From assembly GCA_036346255.1 (NCBI GenBank), contig CM070622.1, positions 21,912,751 through 21,976,750 on the forward strand: DNA of 64,000 bases, in the 5' to 3' direction. The position numbers and the translations under genes are program-made. Positions 57,901-64,000 of this stretch are shown in pieces (position 1 is the first letter of the stretch; each line of letters starts with the position of its first letter). The notes beneath the pieces are model-generated. The model saw only the letters and a program-made list of their open reading frames with translations, made no database searches and was not told the origin of the DNA. Origin of the DNA: Ampelocalamus luodianensis. Lineage: Eukaryota; Streptophyta; Magnoliopsida; Poales; Poaceae.

Positions 57901-60900
57901 TTGACAGGTGGGGTCCACTTGTCAATTTTTAAATACGCTTAAGTTAAGAAAACAGTGAGTGAGTTCCGCATGTCAGTGACTCATTTACTAAAGCACGTTT
58001 AAATTAGATTTTCGATTAGTTTTTCTGCCGGTCCCACATGTCATCGACTTATTGTTTTTTAACTACTATTATTAGCGTTAAACAAACCTTAATCCACTAG
58101 TGGGGTCCTTCGCCAGAGAGAGAGAGAGGAGCACGAGCACGCAGGTGGCGCGAAGCGCGAGCTCGTCGGCGTCGAGCAGCGCGGCGGCAGCTCAGGATGG
58201 GCAAAATGGGCTCTGATGCGATGATGATTTTACCGGGTGGTGGCGGCAAGGCAATGGATGGTCGGAGCATCGCCGATGGTGACTTCCAGAGGCGGCGAGA
58301 AACAGGGCCGCAATGGTTTTGGCAAACGGGATAGAAGCAACGCGAAAGATGGTCGCGCATGAGCTCTAGAGGTTATTACGATGCTCTGGTGGCGGCGTGG
58401 ACCAATGGTCACCTGGGCGGCGGCGTCGTCTTCGCGGCGGCGCCATGATCGCTACGGAAATCTATGCTACACTAGGTAAACATTCATTCTAACCCGCGCA
58501 TTAGCTCTACGGGACTACTAGAAGCTCACAAATGGGGTTAACGACGTTGGAGGATGGCCGGGGAGGCTGGAGCAACGACGGCGGCGGCGGCGCGATGGCT
58601 TCACGGAGATGGAGAAGCTACAAGGAGCCATGCATTAGCTCATGGGCGTGCTAAGGGGCGGTGAGGAGGAAGGAATCAACCGAGACTCGCCGGAGTGGCG
58701 ACAAGCAATAAAGTGGCTGCAGTGGCGGAAATGGGAAGGAGCATGATTGGTCATCCTCGCATATAGACCAACATCAAGTGGGAATGGCATTATTAGGTAT
58801 AGAGCATGTTGTGACGCGGCCGGGCAAGGCTCAAGCTCACTGAATGGCGAGAACGCCGACCGGATCGGGTATGCGTCGGAGGTGAAGAAGATGATGGTGC
58901 TTATGCGTCACAAGGCTCGAGAGGCTACATGAAGCAAGGAAATGGCATGAGGAAGTATGAGGCGCATGGTGGCGCGTGTCGAGGAAGAGAAGCTCACGAG
59001 AATCAATGGTGGTTGGAGCTCGCTTCCCACGTCAAGAATGACGCCGAGATTGAGCGAGGGCCGGTGGGAGAAGTTGGCGTGCCGGGATGCTTAAGTATTG
59101 GTGAAATTAGCGCGAGAGGTGGCAAGAAATTGGTGGGCGCGATGAGAAAAAGCGGTGTGCGCTCGCTCTCCATACTAGAAGGAAGCCATCCAACCTTATC
59201 AGACAGTTTAGGTTGTTTGGATGGTTCCATAGAGCCTGGCCTTTCATGAAAAGACAGAGGTTGAGATTACATGTATCAACTAAGCAAAAGGGATATAGTT
59301 TCAAGCTAGTACTTTCTATAATAGTATAGTTGCATTTTATAACTCTCTGGGATGCTGCTTGGTAGAAAACTAGTACTCATCCTTCAGAACCTCAAATTAA
59401 GGGAATCGGTATGAGATAATATCCTAAGAATATCAACTTTTGTTGTAGTAGTCATAGCTTTTGGTTTTCCCTTTTGTTCTGATTATATTTTATATTTGTG
59501 GTTTGGATATGGTATGAGTTTATGTATCATCCATACTTTTTCAACCCAATAAACCACTTTTACTTGAGAAATGCAAGTCCACATGTATATGCATATCCAT
59601 GTACTATCCTATCCATCTAAAGTGCTCCAAGATTTGTGCAAGGACATTAAAATTTATTAGAATATGAGATGTTGGTCTGAATTTTGAAAGCTTGCATCAA
59701 TCTCGAGGCACATTTAAAATTATTAGTACATGGATGTCCATGTATATGTGGGAAAACCATTCTCCTTTTGCTTGATTGATTCTGCTGATAAACGTGATTC
59801 TATGCAAATGCATATGGGTCGTTTATTATATTGTGATAATATCCTTCCATTCTTTTTAGAAAATATTATTCTATCCTGATTTACCACAATGCTAGCTGTC
59901 AAGCTCAATACAAGACTACGAATCCTTGCTGGTAGCCTGGTACTATTCAGTATGCTCACATTATTAGGGGTATACAGAAAGAGTTTATTTTCCTATCTCA
60001 ATTTGATTAGCTGGCCCTGATACTATCTTAACCAATTGTTATGTAAAAATAGCATCAGGGTAAGTGGTGCATGCAAGTATTGTTAATTGTCGGATCTTTT
60101 ATGTACAAACTTTGCTCTTACGGTGTCAGTTATACCTTTTGGATGGTCTGTTATATTCATACGCTACATTTAGTTGAGTTGAGAATGACTTCATTTGGCA
60201 AGAATCAAGATATGCTTTGCGAGTGTTTTCATGAATCATAAGTTGTTCCATGTTCTAGCTGGTTTACTTTATCCTTGCTTTTGTCAGGGTGGAGACACAG
60301 GATGGTGGAGATGCAAAAGTAGAAGTTTCACCTCGTGACATAGTTTACATGGAAAATGCTGAGCCTATAAATTGTGAACAACCAGAGATTCTACATAAAC
60401 TTGACCTTCGCTATGCGTATGTCATTCAAACTATCCATTAGCCTACTTTAGTAGGATCACTAAGCTTTGGTTCTCTGACTTGATGTCATGGTTAAGCTTT
60501 GTGCATTTAACGAAGTTACAATACTGCTAGCTGGAAACTTCAAATGAATAAAGAAAATTAATATAGAGTTTTCTGTCAAAAAATTATAAATATATAATCG
60601 TACTCTTACCATCCAAATCACTTATTGTATTTGGTCCCTGAATATAACTACATGACACTTTCTTTTATAATGTTAATTATGCTATCCTTTATTACAATTT
60701 ATTTGTTGTTACTAATTAATTCTTCCTACTTTGTTGTTCTCCTGTTTTCATTCGGTTGGTGCAGAGGGACTTCTTGGTGTGATGAATCTCTTGCTTTAGT
60801 GTATGAATCTTGGTACAAAACTCGGAAAACAAGAACATGGATGGTCTCTCCTGATAAAAAAGTTGCCAGTCCACGCATTTTATTTGATAGATCTTCAGAA

Positions 60901-61854
60901 GATGTATACTCTGATCCTGGATCACCAATGCTGCGAAGAACAGCCATGGGAACATATGTTATTGCAAAGATTAAGAAACAAGATGAAAGTACTTACATCT
61001 TGCTCAACGGGATGGGTGCCACGCCAGAAGGAAATGTTCCATTCCTTGATTTGTTCGATATGTATGTTCATATCCATCAGTGATTATATTTATTTTCTAT
61101 GAGATTATTATTGTGCAACATGTGCCAGATGCCAATTGATACCATTGTTTTTGCAGAAATACCGGAAGTAAAGAGCGAATATGGGAAAGTGACAAGGAAA
61201 AATTCTATGAAACTGTTGTTGCACTGATGTCAGACAAAACTGATGTGGAACTGCCCGTTGATCAGTTAAAAATACTTACATCAAAAGAATCAAAAACAGA
61301 AAACACGCAATATTACCTGCAGATTTGGCCAGAAAAGAAGCAAGTTCAGATCACGAATTTTCCCCATCCATACCCTCAGCTTGCTTCATTGTGTAAGGAG
61401 ATGATAAGATACCAGCGGAAGGATGGGGTTCAACTTACAGCAAAATTGTACCTGCCCCCAGGTTATGATCCATCCAAAGATGGACCTTTGCCATGTTTAG
61501 TTTGGTCCTACCCTGGTGAGTTTAAAAGCAAAGATGCTGCCGGACAAGTGCGTGGTTCCCCTAATGAGTTTCCAGGAATCGGTGCTACATCCCCTCTGCT
61601 TTGGTTGGCTAGAGGGTATTATTTCTCTTCTTACCATTCAAGAATAATGCATACCATTTATTTCAAGGACAGAATTACTTTTTCAGCTCCTTTAACCTTC
61701 AAAATTTAGCCGAAGTCAATTTTTCAATGCATATCCTGCCAATATGTTTCTTTCTGGTACACTCTCACTCAACACTTTTAACTTGCAGGTTTGCTATTCT
61801 GTCAGGTCCGACTATCCCAATTATTGGTGAAGGTGATGAAGAGGCCAATGACAG
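42766..61854 (+). CDS. GEP: Chloroplast glutamyl endopeptidase (CGEP), split and incomplete
   Basis: S9-family serine peptidase of the chloroplast stroma that cuts after Glu. Coding exons visible: 42766-42976, 44158-44374, 44494-44604, 44756-44801, 44885-44994, 45070-45573 (exons 1-6), then exons 7-10 twice (54058-55621, 60288-61854). The first six total 1199 bases and stay in frame (about 400 residues). The N-terminus is Ser/Arg/Leu/Ala-rich (MSSLSILHRACLRLAL), as expected for a plastid transit peptide. Next come YRLPPKEIQDIVDAPPLP and beta-propeller sequence (TWSQDGHHLSFSVRVDE, SIDPSPDDKYLML). The catalytic Ser-Asp-His domain lies in exons right of the window. The upstream region is the end of a tandem duplication. 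Whether transcripts use left, right or both exon sets is unknown. Confidence 0.9.
42977..44157 (+). other. CGEP intron 1 with a direct repeat and a MITE
   Basis: A two-copy repeat of about 58 bp (GTTAAAGTTAGATTA, then GGTAAAGATCATATCA) lies at about 43163-43220 and 43233-43290. A MITE sits at 43929-44124, its right edge 33 bp before the exon 2 acceptor. Nothing else is supported. Confidence 0.7.
43929..44124. mobile_element. Tourist-like MITE in CGEP intron 1
   Basis: 196 bp with terminal inverted repeats AGAGTGTTTGGTT and AAACCAAACACCCT, and internal self-complementarity (GGAATGTGGTCATCCCACC). Flanking bases (TTAT and ATTAA) hint at a TTA/TAA-type target, which would fit PIF/Harbinger, but no clean TSD is proven. 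Confidence 0.65.
44158..45573 (+). CDS. GEP: CGEP exons 2-6
   Basis: Exons 44158-44374, 44494-44604, 44756-44801, 44885-44994 and 45070-45573 all have GT/AG borders and join without frame loss. They read LAKPEEKLAGVRIDG; GIGIHKLMDDGTLGPEKE; SQDGHHLSFSVRVDE; SGKLRVWVADVESGEARPLF; and SFVWVNNSTLLVCTIPLSRG through ATSSVRKGKRSIYWRPDKP. This is the N-terminal and beta-propeller region that in the S9 family covers the active site. Exon 6 ends in phase 2 after CTGTGTTG and needs a following exon starting with G, which both copies of exon 7 supply (codon TGG). Confidence 0.9.
46040..46290 (-). pseudogene. Copia RNase H C-terminal fragment
   Basis: On the minus strand the reading is INIASDPVKHELTKHIEVDA then YMRSQV, followed by VFALQYVPSGIQLADFFTKA. 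KHIEVD and ADFFTK are conserved near the end of Ty1/copia RNase H. It stops shortly before the 3' LTR. An unrelated inserted inverted-repeat segment follows directly upstream, so only about 80 residues of pol remain. Confidence 0.8.
46300..46481. mobile_element. 182-bp inverted-repeat insertion with internal tandem repeats
   Basis: Ends GAGTAAATTTCACAAAACCCC and GGGTTTTATGAAATTTACTC are inverted repeats. Between them are three copies of a roughly 60-bp unit (AAAACNTNGGNTTTTNTNTTACTCATGCC type). It lies inside the copia-derived element. MULE-like or another MITE class is possible; no TSD was settled. Confidence 0.6.
46490..47500 (-). repeat. GC-rich repeated cargo of the copia-derived element
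   Basis: 47060-47260 holds degenerate units of about 45 bp (GTCTCGGGnnnnnGCCGCC type). Several overlapping ORFs on both strands, up to 248 residues on the minus strand, are Arg/Gly/Ala-rich reflections of this composition. I do not call a protein. Confidence 0.5.
48403..53342 (-). mobile_element. 4.94-kb solo-LTR-like element in CGEP intron 6
   Basis: Inverted relative to 3261-8189: left end TGTGAGACCCCGG, right end GGGATGTTACA, 5-bp TSD GCAAG on both sides (48398-48402, 53343-53347). The right duplication unit keeps the undisturbed target, ATGCAAGTCCAC, at about 59571-59580, which proves insertion and exact boundaries. No gag-pol was found; ORFs inside are short. It carries the same internal landmarks (GGACACGCTTGG-type, CCTGCAGGTGTACC) as the 3261 copy in reverse. 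Solo LTR is the favoured reading. Confidence 0.9.
54058..54831 (+). CDS. GEP: CGEP exons 7-8, left copy
   Basis: Exon 7 (54058-54186, 129 bases) reads VETQDGGDAKVEVSPRDIVY then MENAEPINCEQPEILHK. Exon 8 (54535-54831, 297 bases) reads GTSWCDESLALVYESWYKT, SSEDVYSDPGSPMLRRTAMG and NGMGATPEGNVPFLDLFD. Both are open, start and end in phase 2, and have normal borders (TTGTCAG, GTATGT, GTGCAG, GTATGT). Exon 8 has V where the right copy has M (TWVVSP against TWMVSP). Confidence 0.9.
54927..55381 (+). pseudogene. GEP: CGEP exon 9, left copy, four 1-bp deletions
   Basis: 455 bases against 459 in the right copy. Deletions relative to the right copy: ACCGGAAG to ACCGAAG (near 54934), GCCCGTTG to GCCCTTG (near 55024), CAAAAG to CAAAG (near 55053) and GCCCCCAGG to GCCCCAGG (near 55225). 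The first destroys the NTGSKE reading, so the frame is lost over most of the exon. Splice sites remain normal. After the fourth deletion the total shift is four bases, so frame is not restored. Either this copy is dead or the deletions are consensus errors. Confidence 0.8.
55556..55621 (+). CDS. GEP: CGEP exon 10, left copy
   Basis: 66 bases reading FAILSGPTIPIIGEGDEEAN then D, with an AACTTGCAG acceptor and GTGCAT donor, phase 2 at both ends. Identical in coding to the right copy. It lies 78 bp before a gypsy LTR begins. Confidence 0.9.
55700..59173 (-). mobile_element. Gypsy-type LTR in CGEP intron 10, truncated left copy
   Basis: Begins TGTGTCGGACCTCGG in both duplication units (55700 and 61933). 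It shares landmarks with the other long LTRs, such as a CTATTTAAATAG segment beside TGCAGAGGTGTAC. The left copy stops at the duplication junction near 59173, without a CA end; the right copy runs past 64000. The right part (58100-59150) is GC-rich and open in pieces, with no credible protein. No TSD can be tested. It shows more indels between copies than the exons do. Confidence 0.7.
60288..61061 (+). CDS. GEP: CGEP exons 7-8, right copy
   Basis: Exon 7 (60288-60416) and exon 8 (60765-61061) match the left copies in length, phase and splice sites. The single notable amino-acid change is TWMVSP for TWVVSP in exon 8. Introns between copies differ by only a few bases, pointing to a recent duplication. 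Confidence 0.9.
61157..61615 (+). CDS. GEP: CGEP exon 9, right copy, intact
   Basis: 459 bases (153 codons), open throughout: NTGSKERIWESDKEKFYETV, VELPVDQLKILTSKESKTEN, QYYLQIWPEKKQVQITNFPH, MIRYQRKDGVQLTAKLYLPP and LPCLVWSYPGEFKSKDAAGQ, ending LLWLARG. This is where the propeller passes into the alpha/beta-hydrolase domain of S9 peptidases. It is the only complete exon 9 in the window, so a working enzyme would need it. Confidence 0.92.
61789..61854 (+). CDS. GEP: CGEP exon 10, right copy
   Basis: 66 bases reading FAILSGPTIPIIGEGDEEAN then D, phase 2 at both ends. It is the last CGEP exon visible; the next would carry the segment leading to the catalytic serine and should lie past 64000, after the LTR in intron 10. 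Confidence 0.9.
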
Positions 61855-61932
61855 GTGCATTTGCTACTAATGCTCTATTCCATCTACTTCTATGCGACTG
61901 GAAATTTTTTAACTATGCTACATTTGTATCAT

Positions 61933-64000
61933 TGTGTCGGACCTCGGATGTTGAATACCCGAATTCCTCGTGTGTGTACCGTACTAGTCCTATGATCAGT
62001 GGCTAGTACACACATTCACAACATTAATAATCACATCCATACACAATATACATACAACATGAAACAAATATGACTAAAACTTAAGCGTTATATGACAAGT
62101 TTATATTACAAGGGCCGACTGGCTAAATTAAACTACAAGTATCGAGAGTAAACAGCGGAAGCATAGTAATAAAACCAAAAAGGGTCCAGCGGTGTGCCTT
62201 ATCCCTACCAATGGGCAACCGACAAGGACTAGTCCTAGAAAGACCCGTCACCATATCCTCCGGTACTGGGAGCAAAGTACGTGTTGTCAGGAACCGGTTC
62301 TATCTCATTCTTTGAATAACAATTTAAGCAAGATTGTGTACATTTTGTACTTAATAAGACTTGTAGTGTATCGCAACATAGTATAAATGCAAGGTTAAAC
62401 AAGAATATGGATCTACGTTACAAGTTATTTTTAGTATGAAGCAAGTTTAATTTGCAATACCGATATGTAATAATTTGCAACGGAAATTTTAAAGAGCAAT
62501 TGACATGTAATGAAATGATAAGTATGTCACTATAACAATAGTAAATCACAACCTTCCTCGGCTGCGATCATCGACTCATTCTCAACCATAGACATGGCAC
62601 ACACATCAACAAACGATCCCATCATTTTCCAACAAACCGTTTTTACAAAAGTAAACACTATACTTGATGAAACTACACTAAGCACGCTTATGACCGCGAG
62701 CACGGCTATTTAAATAGATTTTCCACTCTGCAGAGGTGTACAACTTTACCCACATGATATGAGGTCTCTAGTTTGTTCGGTATTCGTCGATACCACCACA
62801 CACAACATTATAGTATGTAGTCTAGAGTTCATAACACGCCTTTACATCACCTAGTCCTAACCTTGCACTAGCCCAGTGGATGACAAACCCTCACATCACG
62901 TAGGTACCCCCTATTTCAGTGAGACATTCATCGTTGTATTGGAAGACTTTGGTCCCAACGCCTCGGTGAAGGGAGCCCATTCGAGTAAACCTACTCAGAT
63001 TGCCTGTACTACTGCGGCCTACAAAAATGCAAGGCTAGTCCTAGATAACTTATTTAGCTACGACTATCTCATAACTAGCACATATGGTTGTACGTTTATG
63101 CTTAGATTGGCACACCGAAGTTTAGTCCTTAATTGACCCGAGCGTGAATTTCCCCCTAACTACATGCGAGAACACTCACATTTTTCTTCATATTATAACT
63201 CGTCGCGTCAAAAACTAAGTTTTCATTTCCATGTTTATATCAATCTAACAGAGGTAACCCCGATCCAAAGATTTCAAAATCTCCCAATTCCATACACAAA
63301 TATTATCAAATGTTCAAATCTAGTGAAAACTAGAGCACGACTAAGCATCTATTCGATATTCGAAATTGAAATACCCAAATTGACATTAGCTACGGTCTAA
63401 ACCATGTCCTAAGGGCTACAATAGTAAGGATATCAACTTCACAAGGAGGATTCATGGAATCAATAGGAATTTATCTACCGTTACCTATAAATATAGCAAT
63501 TTTTAGCCAAACATACACACATGTATAATAGATTTTGCAAACGAAATACAATAATTGAAATAATGGGATCAACATGGTCAAAGGAAGTGCTTGCCTTGCT
63601 CAAGTTGCTCTGAGTATGAGGGTGCTTGATGGTCAAGAGGCTCGTTCGTGTTTTCGACGTCTATTCGAAAGATCTGAGAATAAAACACAAATAATCAAAT
63701 AAATTCAATAACAACAAATTCAAATATTTTTGCATATTCAGACATAGCATGATTTTAGAAAAAAGAACCATCCAATTTGGAGTTCATATGCAAAAGCTAT
63801 TAGCATTTGAAATTTGCTCGGTTTGAAAAAAATCCTAAAAATTAAGAAAGGGATGACGTCGATGGCGTATTTTCTGAAATTACGCTTTCTAATAGAGAAG
63901 ACATATTTCCTTTGAACTGAAAGCGGCTTTTTCATTTTTCCATTTTTTTGAAAATCAATTTCTTACATGTGGGCCCCACATGTCAGTCTCTCAGGTTTTT
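61933..64000 (-). mobile_element. Gypsy-type LTR in intron 10, right copy, runs off the window
   Basis: The start TGTGTCGGACCTCGG and the following 2 kb match 55700-57770 with scattered substitutions and small indels. The end is not in the window. Confidence 0.7.

Larger units (their letters stand above)
47995..59173 (+). repeat. CGEP tandem duplication, left unit
   Basis: 47995-48402 and 53348-57770 match the right unit (59174-64000) at near identity; the solo LTR 48403-53342 is absent from the right unit. The unit without that LTR is about 6.23 kb. It contains CGEP exons 7-10 and a truncated gypsy LTR. The junction at about 59174-59182 shares ACTAGAAGG with the left boundary at about 47995-48003. 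Confidence 0.9.
59174..64000 (+). repeat. CGEP tandem duplication, right unit (continues beyond window)
   Basis: Starts at GGAAGCCATCCAACC and matches 48003-48402 plus 53348-57770. It preserves the empty target site of the solo LTR near 59573-59577. Copies of exons 7-10 follow at an offset of 6230-6234 bases. Confidence 0.9.

Noticed and set aside
58097..59304. ORFs of 60-106 residues in the GC-rich end of the intron 10 LTR
   Set aside because: Fragmentary, in opposing frames, and cut by the duplication junction; typical of GC-rich LTR ends.
1..64000. CRISPR arrays, tRNA or rRNA genes, bacterial operons, phage or organellar inserts
   Set aside because: No regularly spaced identical repeats with unique spacers, no tRNA-like cloverleaf boxes, and no organellar gene runs were seen. 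tRNA-like matches at 36994-37009 and 47794-47805 are retrotransposon primer-binding sites.

Overview
This is plant nuclear DNA, most likely from a grass (Poaceae). Evidence: intron-containing genes with GT/AG borders, GC-rich 5' leaders, CACTA, hAT and MITE-type elements, Ty3/gypsy and Ty1/copia LTR elements nested in each other, and solo LTRs several kilobases long. No bacterial operons, phage genes, CRISPR arrays or tRNA/rRNA genes were seen. Everything was read by eye; similarity statements rest on recognised motifs and no database search was run.

Layout. 1-3255: degenerate gag and 5' LTR of a Tat-like Ty3/gypsy element (minus), with a short spliced antisense ORF. 3261-8189: a 4.9-kb TG...CA solo-LTR-like element. 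8190-14026: 3' part of a CACTA element, with the DUF4216 end of a transposase, a second gene carrying a Ulp1-like C48 protease, subterminal repeats and the 3' terminus. 14027-18365: a broken host-gene fragment, a non-autonomous DNA element with a pyrimidine-rich core, and a minisatellite. 18366-23311: a copia-like solo LTR split by a 2.44-kb Ac/Ds-type hAT element; both insertions have target-site duplications. 23485-27160: another LTR and a second, inverted copy of the pyrimidine-core element. 27.5-31.5 kb: exon remnants of NADP-isocitrate dehydrogenase and AIR synthase, and a TATA-containing leader. 31476-37460: a chromodomain-type Ty3/gypsy element (Reina-like, minus) with both LTRs, PBS and a perfect 5-bp TSD. 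37.5-42.7 kb: an adenylate-kinase exon, 3' exons of a RUS6-like (DUF647) gene and an antisense exon of an unrecognised membrane protein; the last two lie in a 1.77-kb tandem duplication.

42766-64000 holds the main gene, plus strand: a chloroplast glutamyl endopeptidase (CGEP, S9 family). Exons 1-6 are single copy and open. Exons 7-10 occur twice (54058-55621 and 60288-61854) in a recent tandem duplication. Every duplicated exon is a multiple of three, with phase-2 introns throughout, so the duplication preserves the frame in principle. The left copy has four 1-bp deletions in exon 9; the right copy is open. A 4.94-kb solo LTR lies in the left copy only, and the right copy preserves the empty site. 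The catalytic C-terminus lies beyond the window.

The strongest leads are the frame-preserving CGEP exon duplication, and a recurring CAG/CTG/CCG-centred difference pattern in the Reina-like element and in CGEP left exon 9. The latter may be a sequencing artefact at methylated CHG sites rather than biology, and should be settled before either locus is called a pseudogene.
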